The notes beneath the pieces were generated by a model. That model was given only the letters and a program-made list of their open reading frames with translations. It made no database searches and had not been told where the DNA came from. DNA of 64,000 nt, taken from contig NZ_LDOS01000002.1 in NCBI RefSeq assembly GCF_002077135.1, forward strand, positions 310,001-374,000, written 5' to 3'. Shown here one piece after another: positions 9,132-18,780 of the stretch; the stretch's first letter is position 1; each line of letters starts with the position of its first letter. The position numbers and the translations under genes were made by a program. The stretch comes from Metallibacterium scheffleri (lineage in GTDB: Bacteria > Pseudomonadota > Gammaproteobacteria > Xanthomonadales > Rhodanobacteraceae).

Positions 9132-10253
9132 TCAGGCGTGACGGCGGCGGAACACCCAGATCGCCACCATCGCCAGTAGCAGGATCGGCCCCAGATTGGC
9201 CAGCCAGGCCGGCACGCTGTAGACGATCGCCAGGTTGACCAGCGCGCGCTGCAGGAAAAACCAGCCCACCGCGATCAGCAGGCCGATCAGCAGACGCTTG
9301 CCGAAGCCGCCCGCGCGCAGCGTGCCGAAGGTCAGCGGCAGCGTGCACAACACCAGCATCAGCACGTTGAGCGGATAGAACAGACGTTGCCACAGCGCAT
9401 CGGTGTACACGCGCGCATCGAGGCCGTTGCCGTGCAGATAGTCGATGTTGCGCAGCAGGTCGCTGATCGCCTGCGTGTTCGGGCTGAGCACCGACAGTTC
9501 CAGCAGGCGCGGGCTCAGGCCGGTCTTCCACGGCGCCGTGGGCAGCACGCTGCGCGTGGCGCCGCCTGCGCCGAAGCGGGTTTGCTGCAGTTGTTCGAGT
9601 TGCCAGCGCCCGTCGCGATAATTGGCAGCGGCCGCCCAGCGTATCGACAGCAGTCGGCCCTGCGCGTCGAACTGGTAAATGCGCACGTCGCGCAGATCGA
9701 TGCCGCGGCCCATGACCTGGTGCGTGGCCAGCGCGCTGCGCACGTTGACGATGCTGTCGCCGTCGCGCGCCCACAATCCGGTGCCGGTGGCCGCAGCGAT
9801 GTTGCGCGCGGTCAGCGCCAACTGGATGCCCTGCGCGCGCGCCTCGGCGGGTGGCATGACGTACTCGGCATCGAGCAGCGCGGCCACGCTGAGCAGTGCC
9901 ACCAGCGCCAGCGCCGCGCCGCCGATGCGCAGGCGCGACATGCCAGAAGCGCGCAACGCGGTCAGCTCGTTGCTGGCGGCCAGCCCACCCAGGCCCAGCA
10001 GCGTGCCGATCAGCGCGGCGTTTCCATACATCTCGAAAAAGCGCCGCGGGATAGTGAGCATGATGAAGTACGCCGCCTGTCCCAGCGTGTAGCCGTTGCG
10101 ACCCAGGTTGCTGAGCTGGCGCGCGAACTGCAAAAACGCATCGAAGCCTACCAGCAGCACCCAAGTGAGCACGATCGGGCCGAGCACGCCGATGATCAGC
10201 AATTTATCGGCGCGTTTCAGGCGCGGCAGCGGCGGCAGCCACGACAGGTTCAC
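9132..10253 (-). CDS. lptG: LPS export ABC permease LptG
   Basis: Inner-membrane permease of the LptB2FG complex that extracts lipopolysaccharide and passes it to LptC/LptA. The 373-residue product has the YjgP/YjgQ layout: a basic N-terminus, TM helices at about 20-45 and 60-120, a periplasmic beta-jellyroll from about 130 to 270, and three C-terminal TM helices (FYPLNVLMLVLCTLPLTFG, LLIGLLIAVGWFFLQRAL, ILLLAMVAIWVF). The segment NELTALRASGMS is the coupling region for LptB. The gene overlaps lptF by four bases. The lptF-lptG order, divergent from pepA, is the same as in Escherichia coli, which strengthens the call. Confidence 0.94.
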   Translation of the reverse strand: MNLSWLPPLPRLKRADKLLIIGVLGPIVLTWVLLVGFDAFLQFARQLSNLGRNGYTLGQAAYFIMLTIPRRFFEMYGNAALIGTLLGLGGLAASNELTALRASGMSRLRIGGAALALVALLSVAALLDAEYVMPPAEARAQGIQLALTARNIAAATGTGLWARDGDSIVNVRSALATHQVMGRGIDLRDVRIYQFDAQGRLLSIRWAAAANYRDGRWQLEQLQQTRFGAGGATRSVLPTAPWKTGLSPRLLELSVLSPNTQAISDLLRNIDYLHGNGLDARVYTDALWQRLFYPLNVLMLVLCTLPLTFGTLRAGGFGKRLLIGLLIAVGWFFLQRALVNLAIVYSVPAWLANLGPILLLAMVAIWVFRRRHA

Positions 10254-11362
10254 GCGCGCGCTCCACGCACGTGACGCTCGCGATTCTGGCGGCGGAACCA
10301 GAGCAGCGCGAACGCGGCCACCGCGATCTCGATCAGCGCCATCAGCCAGGCGCCGGCGCTGCGCCCGGCCATGATCTCGGCGCGGCCGATGCCCAGCACA
10401 TTGGCGAACACCAGATACGCCAGCACGGCCAGCAGCAGGCGTCCGTAAAACGGTTCGCGCGGATTCTGCCGCGCCAGCGGCAGCGCCAGCAGCGCCAGCA
10501 CCAGCACGCTCAGCGGCGCGGCGATACGCCAGGCCAGCTCGGCGCGGTCGGCCGGCACCTGCGAGCGCAACAGGGTGAGCGTGGTCTGCTCGTGCGGCGC
10601 GCCGGCGCCGGCATCGTCCACGCTGGCGTTGATGCTGCTCAGGGAAAGATCATTGCGCCGGTAATCGAGCAGGCGCCAATTGCTCTGTCCGAGCACGCCG
10701 CTGTAGCGGTGGCCATCGGACAAGGCCAGGAAGCGGTCGCCGCTTTGCGGATCGATGAACATCCTGCCGTGCGCGGCGGTGACCAGGTTCACTTCTGGTG
10801 CAGTGCCCGGATGCACCCGTTCGCTGGCCACGAACACGCGCGTCAGACGCTGCCCGTCGGGGCTGAGTTCCTGCGTATAGATCACGCCATTGCCGCCGGG
10901 CAGTTCGGTGAAACGTCCCGCTTCCAGCCCCGCGGCGATCACCGAGCGGTTGGCGCTGTCCACCATCGCCTGCGAGGCCGCCGCCGACCACGGGCCCAGC
11001 CACAACGAGATCACGCCCACCACGATCGTCACCGGCACGGCCAGCAGCAGCGCCGGGCGCAGCAGCCCGGATGGCCCCATGCCGGACGCACTCAGCACGT
11101 GCATCTCGCTGTCGCGGTACAGCCGCGCCAGACCCAGCAGCACGCCGAGGAACAACGCCACCGGCAACAGCGCCGAGAGTGCATCGAGCACGCGCAGGCC
11201 CAGAACGGGAAACATCACGCTGGCCGGGTAGCGCCCGGCCGCGACCTTGGAAAGCACATCCGAGAGCGTGCCGCCGATGGTCACCACCAGCAGCAATGCC
11301 GCGCTGCCCAGCGTGCCGAAGGTGAGTTCCTGCAGCAGGTAGCGATCGAGGATGCGTAACAT
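10250..11362 (-). CDS. lptF: LPS export ABC permease LptF
   Basis: Partner permease of LptG. The 370-residue product starts MLRILDRYLLQELTFGTLG, a typical LptF opening. It has TM helices near residues 15-40, 55-80 and 95-120, the coupling segment DSEMHVLSASGMG, a periplasmic domain of about 130 residues and three C-terminal TM helices (LSVLVLALLALPLA onward). The basic tail FRRQNRERHVRG ends the protein. It is the first gene of the two-gene unit and lies 88 bases from the divergently transcribed pepA, so the interval 11363-11450 must hold both promoters. Confidence 0.94.
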   Translation of the reverse strand: MLRILDRYLLQELTFGTLGSAALLLVVTIGGTLSDVLSKVAAGRYPASVMFPVLGLRVLDALSALLPVALFLGVLLGLARLYRDSEMHVLSASGMGPSGLLRPALLLAVPVTIVVGVISLWLGPWSAAASQAMVDSANRSVIAAGLEAGRFTELPGGNGVIYTQELSPDGQRLTRVFVASERVHPGTAPEVNLVTAAHGRMFIDPQSGDRFLALSDGHRYSGVLGQSNWRLLDYRRNDLSLSSINASVDDAGAGAPHEQTTLTLLRSQVPADRAELAWRIAAPLSVLVLALLALPLARQNPREPFYGRLLLAVLAYLVFANVLGIGRAEIMAGRSAGAWLMALIEIAVAAFALLWFRRQNRERHVRGARA

Positions 11363-11450
11363 CGACTAACATGCGCCCGCGCCGCGCTCGCGGCTCAATT
11401 CCCAAAGTGTAGCTTGCGCCGCTGGCGCAGCCCTGCCCAGGAGCATCCCC

Positions 11451-12938
11451 ATGGCACTCGAATTCAGTCTTGATTCCCTCGTCGCCGATTCATGCGAAGC
11501 CGGCTGCATCGTCATCGGCGTGCACGACAAGGGCAAGCTGGGTACCTCCGCGGCGCGCGTCGATGCCGCCAGCGGTGGGCACATCACGCGCCTGATCGCC
11601 AGTGGCGACTGCACCGGCAAGCCCGGCAGCAGCTTGCTGCTGCACGCGCTGACCGGCGTGCGCGCCGAGCGCGTGCTGCTGGTCGGGCTGGGCGAGCCTG
11701 GTGTGCTGGACGCGGCGCGTTACCAGCGCGTGGCGCAGGAGGCCGCACGCGCGCTGGCCGCCATGCCGGCACAGCTCGCGGCCAACTTTCTCGGCGAGGT
11801 CGAGGTCACCGCCCGCGACGAGGCCTGGAAGTTGCGCACGCTGGCGCTGGCCGCCGCGCAGCATGCCTATCGCTACACCGCCACGCTCAAGCCGCAAGGC
11901 CCCGGCGTGCGTTTGCGCAAGTTGGTGTTCGACGGCAGCGCCGCCGCCGCGCAGGGTCTGCAGCAGGCACGCGGCATGGCCATCGGCAGCGACTTCGCGC
12001 GCGAGCTGGCCAATCTGCCGCCGAACATCTGCAACCCTGCATACATGGCCGAGCGCGCGCGCCAGTTCGCCGCCGCGCACCCGGGTGTCGCGGTGGAAAT
12101 CCTCGAGCGCGCGGACATGGAAAAACTCGGCATGGGTTCGCTGCTGGCGGTCTCGCGCGGGTCGGCCAATCCGCCCAAGCTCATCGTGCTGCGCTGGAAT
12201 GGCGGTGGTGACGCCAAGCCCTATGCGCTGGTCGGCAAGGGCATTACTTTCGATACCGGCGGCATCAACCTGAAAGTGCAGGGCGGCATCGAGGAAATGA
12301 AGTTCGACATGGGCGGCGCCGCCGGCGTGATGGGCGCATTCGTCGCCGCGGTCGAGCTGAAGCTGGTGCTGAATCTGGTCTGCGTGGTCGCCGCGGTCGA
12401 GAACATGCCCGACGGCGACGCCTACCGTCCCAGCGATGTCCTCACCAGCATGTCCGGCAAGACCATCGAGGTGCTCAACACCGACGCCGAGGGGCGCCTG
12501 GTGTTGTGCGATGCGCTCACCTACGTGCAGCGTTTCGAGCCGGTCGCCATCGTCGATGCGGCCACGCTGACCGGCGCCTGCGTGATTGCGCTGGGCAAGC
12601 ACGCCTCGGGCCTGATGAGCAGGCACGACGACCTCGCCGCCGAGCTGCTGGCGGCCGGCGAGACCACGCACGACCGCGCCTGGCGCCTGCCGCTGTGGGA
12701 CGACTACCAGCAACAGCTCGAGAGCGCCTTCGCCGACTTCGCCAATATCGGCGGCAAGGGCGCCGGCGCGGTCACTGCCGCGTGTTTTCTGGCGCGGTTC
12801 ACCGAGGGCCAGCGTTGGGCGCATCTGGATATCGCCGGCACCGCCTGGGGCGAGGGTCGCAAGGGCATGTCCACCGCGCGCCCGGTGCCGCTGCTGACGC
12901 AGTGGCTGATCGATCGCGCGGATGCGGATAGCCGGTAG
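11451..12938 (+). CDS. pepA: Leucyl aminopeptidase (M17), PepA
   Basis: Cytoplasmic hexameric zinc/manganese aminopeptidase removing N-terminal residues from peptides; in enterics it also acts as a DNA-binding architectural protein. The 495-residue length is standard. The C-terminal catalytic domain shows the metal/active-site signatures [32 protein letters not shown], the family signature [14 protein letters not shown], and the terminal HLDIAGTAW with [12 protein letters not shown]. The N-terminal domain covers about residues 1-165. The ATG at 11451 is preceded by a GGAG-containing stretch (AGGAGCATCCCC). It is divergent from lptFG, a conserved arrangement in gammaproteobacteria. Confidence 0.96.
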   Translation: MALEFSLDSLVADSCEAGCIVIGVHDKGKLGTSAARVDAASGGHITRLIASGDCTGKPGSSLLLHALTGVRAERVLLVGLGEPGVLDAARYQRVAQEAARALAAMPAQLAANFLGEVEVTARDEAWKLRTLALAAAQHAYRYTATLKPQGPGVRLRKLVFDGSAAAAQGLQQARGMAIGSDFARELANLPPNICNPAYMAERARQFAAAHPGVAVEILERADMEKLGMGSLLAVSRGSANPPKLIVLRWNGGGDAKPYALVGKGITFDTGGINLKVQGGIEEMKFDMGGAAGVMGAFVAAVELKLVLNLVCVVAAVENMPDGDAYRPSDVLTSMSGKTIEVLNTDAEGRLVLCDALTYVQRFEPVAIVDAATLTGACVIALGKHASGLMSRHDDLAAELLAAGETTHDRAWRLPLWDDYQQQLESAFADFANIGGKGAGAVTAACFLARFTEGQRWAHLDIAGTAWGEGRKGMSTARPVPLLTQWLIDRADADSR

Positions 12939-12965
12939 CCGGCAGCATCGCGGCCTGTTTTTCGC

Positions 12966-13010
12966 TGTGTCATCCTGAAGCCGCAGGCTGAAGGATCTGG
13001 GTGCTGCATG
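12966..13010 (+). repeat. Dispersed intergenic repeat, TCATCCTGA...AAGGATCT family
   Basis: The segment GTGTCATCCTGAAGCC through GAAGGATCTGGG in the pepA-lysAC gap resembles modules near 15848 (inverted) and 56969. All three begin GTCATCCT and end AAGGATCT. No gene is visible in the rest of the 238-base gap. Confidence 0.5.
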
Positions 13011-13176
13011 CGTGCATCGCGCCTGCATCGCCGAGATCGCCCGCTGCGCCCGGGATGGCAAGGCGTAACACGGTCTTCATTCCCGAACCCCGCACCCTGA
13101 ACATCGGTCCCAAGCCGTTGCCATTTGCCCCGGCAGCCGCAACACTCGCGCGTTGCTTTTCACCGGCGATGCCAAC

Positions 13177-15759
13177 GTGTCCGAAGCGCAGCCCCTGCCT
13201 GAGTCCGCCCCGTGGATCGTGCTGAAGTTCGGCGGCAGCAGCGTGTCCACCGCGGCGCGCTGGGCGATCATCCGCGATCTCGCGCGCGCACGCCGTGCGC
13301 AAGGCGCGCGCGTGCTGGTGGTGGTTTCCGCCCTGGCGGGCGTGACCGATGCGCTCAAAAGTCTGTGCGCCGAGCCCGATGTCGCGCCACGGTTGCTGGC
13401 GTGGACGCGGATCGAGGCGCGCTACGCCGCGCTCGCCGCCGCACTGGGTCTGCGCGAGGATGCAACCTGGCGTGCGCAACTGCACAGCTTGCATGTGCTG
13501 CTGACCGCCGGCGCGGACGCGCACGATGCCCTGCGCTGGCAGGCTGCGGTGATGGCGCACGGCGAGCTGCTCAGCAGCGCGCTGGGCGCGGACTATCTGC
13601 GCGCGCACTGGCTGGACGCGCGCGGCGTGCTGCTCGCGCACGCGCAACCCAATCAGAGCGAGCGCATGCGGCGCCTGGCGGCGAGCCTGGATACCGCGCC
13701 CGATGCCGCTGTCTCCGCCGCGCTGGCACGTCACGGCAACGTGCTGATCACCCAGGGCTTCATCGCGCGCGATGAAGCCGGCGACACTGTGCTGCTCGGG
13801 CGTGGCGGTTCCGACACCTCCGCCGCGCATTTCGGCGCCTTGCTGCGCGCGGCCCGCGTCGAGATATGGACCGATGTCGCCGGCATGTTCAGCGCCAATC
13901 CGCGTCAGGTACCCGATGCGCGCCTGCTGCGCCGGCTCGATTACGAGGAGGCGCAGGAAATCGCCACCACCGGCGCCAAAGTGCTGCACGCGCGTTGCCT
14001 GGCGCCGCTGCGCGCGCCACGCGTGCCGCTGTGGATCAAGGACACCGAACATCCCGATCTGGTCGGCACGGTGATCGACGCCGAGTCGGTCAGCGCCAGT
14101 CCCAGCGTCAAGGCGCTGAGCATGCGCAAGGCCATCACCCTGGTGTCGATGGAGTCGATCGGCATGTGGCAGCAGGTGGGATTCCTGGCCGACGTGTTCG
14201 CGCAGTTCAAGCGCCACGGCCTGTCGGTGGACCTGATCGGCTCGGCCGAGACCAACGTCACCGTGTCGCTGGACAGCACCGAGAACCTGCTCGACTCCGA
14301 TGCTCTGGCAGCCTTGGCCGCCGATCTCGCCCAGGTATGCCGGGTCAAGGTGATCGCGCCGTGCGCGGCGGTCACCCTGGTGGGGCGCGGCATGCGCAGC
14401 ATGCTGCATCGGCTCGAAGGGCTGTTGGCCGAATTGGGCGGCGAGCGCGTGCATCTGATCTCGCAGTCGTCCAACAACCTCAACCTGACCTTTGTCGTCG
14501 ACGAGGCCGTGGCCGATGCCTTGCTGCCGCGCATGCACGCGCTGCTGCTGCAGGCCGGCGCGCTGCGCGCGGATGATGCCGCGCTGTTCGGGCCGAGCTG
14601 GCAGGCGCTGTATGCCCCCGCCGTGGCGGCGGCGTCGCCGCCGTGGTGGCGTGGCGCGCGCGCGCGCCTGCTGGATGCCGCTGCGCGCGGCACGCCGCGT
14701 TACGTCTACCACCTGCCGAGCGTGCGCGCGCATGCGCAGGCACTGCGTGCGCTGGGCGCGGTGGATCGCTGGCATTACGCGCTCAAGGCCAATCCGCATC
14801 CGGCGCTGCTGGCGGCGCTGGCCGCCGCGGGTTTCGGCCTGGAGTGCGTGTCGCCGGGCGAGCTGGACGCCGCGCGCAGCCATGCGCCGCAGGCGCCGCG
14901 CCTGTTCACGCCCAATTTCGCGCCGCGCGCCGATTACGCCGCGGCACTGGCGGCCGGCGAGCTGGTCACGCTGGACGCGCTGCATCCGCTGCAGCACTGG
15001 GGCGAATTGTTTGCCGCGCGCGAGATCGGCCTGCGCGTGGACCTCGGCAGCGGGGTCGGTCATCACGAGAAGGTGCGCACCGGCGGCAGCGCCAGCAAGT
15101 TCGGCTTGCCGCTGGGTGACATCGACGCGTTCCTCGCGCTGACTCAGCGCCAGGGCGCGCGTGTCGTGGTGTTGCACGCGCATCTGGGTTCGGGTGTGCT
15201 CGATGCCGCGCACTGGCCGCGCGTGTATGCGCAGCTGGCCAGCCTGGCCGAGCGCATCGGTACGCTGCGCGCGCTCAATATCGGCGGCGGCCTCGGCCTG
15301 CCGCAACGCGCCGGCGAGCAGCCGCTGGATCTGGCGGCACTCGACGCCGGCCTGCTCGAGATCAAGCGCGCCTATCCGCAATACGAGTTGTGGATGGAGC
15401 CGGGGCGTTATCTGGTCGCCGAGGCCGGCGTCTTGCTGGCGCGCGTCACCCAGCTCAAGAGCAAGGACGCGCGCACGTATCTGGGCGTGGATGCCGGCAT
15501 GCACACGCTGCTGCGCCCCGCGCTGTATGGCGCACGCCACGGCATCGTCAACCTGACGCGCGCGGAGGCGCCAGCGGATGCGCTGTACCAGGTCGTCGGC
15601 CCGATCTGCGAGAGCGGTGATGTGCTCGGCAGCGACCGGCGCCTGCCCGCCGCGCAGGAAGGCGATGTGATGCTGATCGAACACGCCGGCGCCTATGGCG
15701 CGACGATGGCCTCGAATTACAACTTGCGCGGGTTGCCGCTGGAGGAGGTGTTCGAGTGA
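13177..15759 (+). CDS. lysAC: Bifunctional aspartate kinase / diaminopimelate decarboxylase
   Basis: Fusion joining the first and last steps of the lysine branch: aspartate phosphorylation and decarboxylation of meso-diaminopimelate to lysine. The N-terminal kinase domain (about 1-290) begins IVLKFGGSSVST and has GRGGSDTSAAHFGALL. Two ACT domains (about 300-450) contain VDLIGSAETNVTVSLD and the SQSSNNLNLTFVV stretch. The PLP-dependent decarboxylase half starts near 480 with HYALKANPHPALL (PLP lysine in KAN), followed by HLGSGV, NIGGGLGLP, EPGRYLVAEAG and the C-terminal GPICESGDVL active-site motif. The fused form is characteristic of Xanthomonadales. A GTG at 13177 gives VSEAQPLPES before the first strand; a TTG at 13153 is an alternative. 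No strong ribosome site is seen. Confidence 0.95.
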   Translation: MSEAQPLPESAPWIVLKFGGSSVSTAARWAIIRDLARARRAQGARVLVVVSALAGVTDALKSLCAEPDVAPRLLAWTRIEARYAALAAALGLREDATWRAQLHSLHVLLTAGADAHDALRWQAAVMAHGELLSSALGADYLRAHWLDARGVLLAHAQPNQSERMRRLAASLDTAPDAAVSAALARHGNVLITQGFIARDEAGDTVLLGRGGSDTSAAHFGALLRAARVEIWTDVAGMFSANPRQVPDARLLRRLDYEEAQEIATTGAKVLHARCLAPLRAPRVPLWIKDTEHPDLVGTVIDAESVSASPSVKALSMRKAITLVSMESIGMWQQVGFLADVFAQFKRHGLSVDLIGSAETNVTVSLDSTENLLDSDALAALAADLAQVCRVKVIAPCAAVTLVGRGMRSMLHRLEGLLAELGGERVHLISQSSNNLNLTFVVDEAVADALLPRMHALLLQAGALRADDAALFGPSWQALYAPAVAAASPPWWRGARARLLDAAARGTPRYVYHLPSVRAHAQALRALGAVDRWHYALKANPHPALLAALAAAGFGLECVSPGELDAARSHAPQAPRLFTPNFAPRADYAAALAAGELVTLDALHPLQHWGELFAAREIGLRVDLGSGVGHHEKVRTGGSASKFGLPLGDIDAFLALTQRQGARVVVLHAHLGSGVLDAAHWPRVYAQLASLAERIGTLRALNIGGGLGLPQRAGEQPLDLAALDAGLLEIKRAYPQYELWMEPGRYLVAEAGVLLARVTQLKSKDARTYLGVDAGMHTLLRPALYGARHGIVNLTRAEAPADALYQVVGPICESGDVLGSDRRLPAAQEGDVMLIEHAGAYGATMASNYNLRGLPLEEVFE

Positions 15760-15834
15760 AAGCGCGCACGCTGGCAGGGTCTTGCTCCGCGCCGGGGCTG
15801 GCGCTTGCGCTGCGCGAAGTGCGCGATGACTACA

Positions 15835-15955
15835 CGCGCCACGCCAGCGCCACAGCGAGATCCTTCGCCATGCTCAGGATGACAAGAGTCGGCGGCAGCC
15901 GCACGGAACGGAGGATCTTGCCAAGCCCCGCGCAAGAACCATCGTTCACGCGCGA
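15835..15955 (-). repeat. Composite dispersed repeat between lysAC and murL
   Basis: Read on the minus strand this contains two modules. One is GTCATCCTGAGCATGGCGA followed by AGGATCTCGCTGTGGCG; the other is a CGTTCCGTGCGGCTGCCGCC unit preceded by a GCAAGA-rich stretch. Both modules recur at 56969-57090, and the second also at 57700-57770, in different relative order and orientation. No reading frame with coding character is present between 15760 and 16015. Confidence 0.65.
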
Positions 15956-16015
15956 TGTCGCGTTCACGCGCGTGCGATGTCGCGCCCGTGCCAAGGCGGC
16001 ACAACAACGTAATGA

Positions 16016-17380
16016 ATGCCCATGCCAAGTCCCGTGACTGAACTTCCCGATCCGCGCCAGGCGCGGGTGTTCCGCTTCACCGGTTGCGATTACGCAGCGG
16101 GCGAGGCGCGTTTGCGCTACGCCTTCGACGAGGGACCGGCGCTGGTCGAGCGCATCCGCTTTCCCGATGCGCCGGCCCTGGCTGGCGCGCGCGCGGACAG
16201 CTTCCAGCGCGCGCTGCGCCTGCTGCACCTGCTCGCCGGGGTCAGCTACTACAAGGCCGGGGTCGCGCCGGAGTTGCGCATCGATGGCGCGGGCGTGGAT
16301 GCCGCCACGCTGGATCTGCTGCGCGCGGTGTACACGCACGGCCTGGCCGAGTTCGCCTATCGCAACGGACTGGATTTGCGTGGGCGCATGCACTGGCGGG
16401 TGCAGTCGGCTGCCGCATCCGCCGCGCCCGCGCTGGGCCTGCCACCGCGCACGCTGGTGCCGATCGGCGGCGGCAAGGATTCGCTGGTGGCGATCGAGGC
16501 GTTGCGCAGCATCGGCGCCGAGTGCACCGCGGCCTGGGTGGGCAACTCGCCGCTGATCGCGGCCTGCGCGGCGCATACCGGGCTGCCCACACTCAACATC
16601 GAGCGCACGCTGGCGCCGGAGCTGTTCGCCTACAACCGCATGGGCGCGTGGAACGGACACGTGCCGGTGACCGCGGTGAACTCGGCCATTCTGGTGTGCG
16701 CGGCGATCCTGTACGGCCACGACAGCATCGCCTTCGCCAACGAACGCTCGGCGTCCAGCGCCACGCTCGAATATGACGGCCAGCCGGTGAACCACCAGTG
16801 GAGCAAGGGCTGGGATTTCGAGCAGGCCTTCGCGCACGCGGTACGGCAGGGCGTCGCCGCCGACCTGCATTACTGCTCGTTGCTGCGACCCTGGTCCGAG
16901 CTGGCGGTGACGCGCGCGTTCGCGCGCCTGCCGCAGTATTTCGGGGTGTTCTCCAGTTGCAACCGCAACTTCCGCATCCTCGGGCCGAAGCCGTCCGATC
17001 GCTGGTGCGGGCAATGTCCGAAATGCCATTTCGTGTTCCTGGCGCTGGCGCCGTTCCTGCCCAAACCGCGTCTGCTGGCGATCTTCGGGCGCAACCTGCT
17101 GGATGACGAAACTCAGGCCGCCGGCTTCGACGCGCTGCTTGAGTACCGCGGGCACAAACCCTTCGAGTGCGTGGGCGAGGGTGCCGAGGCGCGCGCCGCG
17201 ATGGCCGCGCTGGCGCAGCGTCCGGAGTGGCGCGAGGACGTGCTGGTGGCGCGCTTTCGCAGCGAGATCCTGGCGCAGCTCGATCCGGCCGCGCTCGCGC
17301 TGGAGCCGTGGTTGACGCCGCAGGGCGCGCATGGCGTGCCCGCGCGGCTGGCCCCCGCGCTGGCGTTCTTGCGCGCGTGA
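16016..17380 (+). CDS. murL: UDP-MurNAc-L-Ala-L-Glu epimerase MurL
   Basis: Epimerises the terminal L-Glu of UDP-MurNAc-L-Ala-L-Glu to D-Glu, using ATP, as established for the Xanthomonas enzyme; this replaces the usual MurI glutamate racemase route. The 454-residue product has an N-terminal domain of about 140 residues, then a PP-loop-like nucleotide motif LVPIGGGKDSLVAIEAL, the segments VNSAILVCAAILYGHDSIAFANERSAS (given here only as landmarks around residues 220-245) and YDGQPVNHQWSKGWDFE, and a Cys cluster RWCGQCPKCHF near 325 that may bind metal. It overlaps the downstream ligand gene by four bases (GTGA). The strict pairing with a MurD-like ligand fits the MurD2-MurL pathway. The start ATG 16016 has a second in-frame ATG six bases later. 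Confidence 0.92.
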   Translation: MPMPSPVTELPDPRQARVFRFTGCDYAAGEARLRYAFDEGPALVERIRFPDAPALAGARADSFQRALRLLHLLAGVSYYKAGVAPELRIDGAGVDAATLDLLRAVYTHGLAEFAYRNGLDLRGRMHWRVQSAAASAAPALGLPPRTLVPIGGGKDSLVAIEALRSIGAECTAAWVGNSPLIAACAAHTGLPTLNIERTLAPELFAYNRMGAWNGHVPVTAVNSAILVCAAILYGHDSIAFANERSASSATLEYDGQPVNHQWSKGWDFEQAFAHAVRQGVAADLHYCSLLRPWSELAVTRAFARLPQYFGVFSSCNRNFRILGPKPSDRWCGQCPKCHFVFLALAPFLPKPRLLAIFGRNLLDDETQAAGFDALLEYRGHKPFECVGEGAEARAAMAALAQRPEWREDVLVARFRSEILAQLDPAALALEPWLTPQGAHGVPARLAPALAFLRA

Positions 17381-18753
17381 ACGCGCCGTTGCCGCGTTTT
17401 GCCGATCTCGCCGCGCGGCGCGTGGCGGTGTGGGGTTACGGGCGCGAAGGCCGCGCCGCGCTGCGCGCGCTGGCGCGACGCCTGCCGCGGCAGCCGCTGA
17501 CGCTGTGGTGCAGCGCCGATGAAGCCGCCGCCGCGCGCACCGCGCATCCTGCGCTCGCGGTGCTCGATGTCGCGCCCGATGCCGCCGCGCTGGCGCAGTT
17601 CGACTGGGTGATCAAGTCGCCCGGTATCAGTGCCTATCGACCCGAGATCGCCATCGCGCAGGCGCAGGGCACGCGCTTTACCTCCGGCACCGCGCTGTGG
17701 TTTGGCGAGCGCGCGGAGGCGCGCGTGGTCGGCGTCACCGGTACCAAGGGCAAAAGCACCACCAGCGCGCTGCTGGCGCATCTGGCGCGCGCGTTGGGCT
17801 GGCGCACCGCGCTGGCCGGCAACATCGGCCTGCCGCTGCTGGCATTGCTCGATGACGCTGCCGCGCTGTGGGTGCTGGAGCTGTCCAGCTTCCAGACCGG
17901 CGAGGCGGGCCCGCTGGAGCTGGGCGTGATCACCAATCTGCACGAGGAGCATCTGGACTGGCACGGCACGCCGCAACGCTATCGCGCCGACAAACTGCGC
18001 CTGGCCGATGCTGCGCGCACGCTGCTGGTCGATGCCGCGCAGCCGGCGTTGCTGGACGCCACGGCCACGCACGCGGCGCGCAGGCTGTATGACGATGCCG
18101 CGGGCTGGCACGTGGCGCAGGGCGCGATCTGGCGCGGCGATCGACGCGTGTTCGATCTGGCGCGGTTCGCGCTGCCGGGCTTGCACAACGCGCGCAATGC
18201 CTGCGCGGCGTTGTGCGCGCTGGAGATTCTCGGCGGCGATGCCGTGGCCGCGGCATCCGCGCTGGCGCGCTTCCGCGGTTTGCCGCATCGCCTGCAGCGC
18301 CTCGGCGCGCGCGCTGGACTGCACTGGATCGACGATTCCATCAGCACCACGCCGGAAGCCACGCGCGCCGCGCTGGAAAGCCTGCCCGGCGCGGCGGTGA
18401 CGCTGATTCTCGGTGGCCACGAACGCGGCCTCGATTGGGCGCCGTTCGCCACCTGGCTGGCGGCGCGCCCGCCGCAGGCGGTGATCGCGCAGGGCGCCAG
18501 CGCCGCGCGCATCGGTGCGTCACTCGCGGCGGCAGGTGTGCCGTGGCGGCATGCGGCGGACCTCGTCGCCGCCGTGGATCTGGCGCGCACCTGCAGTGCC
18601 CCCGGCGGCGCAGTGCTGCTGTCGCCGGGTGCGCCGAGCTTCGACCAGTTCCGCGACTACGCCGCGCGCGGCCGGCGCTTCGCCGAGCTGGCCGGTTTCG
18701 ATCCTTGCGCACTCGCCGCTTTCGGCGAAATCGCCGGGCTGGGCATCGCCTGA
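17377..18753 (+). CDS. murD2: UDP-MurNAc-L-alanine--L-glutamate ligase MurD2
   Basis: Mur ligase adding L-Glu (rather than D-Glu) to UDP-MurNAc-L-Ala; the product is then epimerised by MurL encoded just upstream. The 458-residue protein has an N-terminal Rossmann-like domain beginning VAVWGYGREGRAAL, the ATP-binding loop GVTGTKGKSTTSALLAHL, NIGLPLLALL, the WVLELSSFQTG stretch, NLHEEHLDWHG, the central His/Asn motif HNARNACAALCALEIL, and the C-terminal domain with LILGGHERGLDW and SPGAPSFDQF. The GTG start at 17377 overlaps the murL stop codon, implying translational coupling. The substrate assignment rests on this partnership; a conventional MurD cannot be excluded from motifs alone. Confidence 0.9.
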   Translation: MNAPLPRFADLAARRVAVWGYGREGRAALRALARRLPRQPLTLWCSADEAAAARTAHPALAVLDVAPDAAALAQFDWVIKSPGISAYRPEIAIAQAQGTRFTSGTALWFGERAEARVVGVTGTKGKSTTSALLAHLARALGWRTALAGNIGLPLLALLDDAAALWVLELSSFQTGEAGPLELGVITNLHEEHLDWHGTPQRYRADKLRLADAARTLLVDAAQPALLDATATHAARRLYDDAAGWHVAQGAIWRGDRRVFDLARFALPGLHNARNACAALCALEILGGDAVAAASALARFRGLPHRLQRLGARAGLHWIDDSISTTPEATRAALESLPGAAVTLILGGHERGLDWAPFATWLAARPPQAVIAQGASAARIGASLAAAGVPWRHAADLVAAVDLARTCSAPGGAVLLSPGAPSFDQFRDYAARGRRFAELAGFDPCALAAFGEIAGLGIA

Positions 18754-18780
18754 TACACATCGTGATCGAATATCGAGCGT

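Noticed and set aside
12970-15684. A 904-codon minus-strand frame opposite lysAC
   Set aside because: It lies wholly antisense to a clearly identified bifunctional enzyme and has the composition of a shadow frame.
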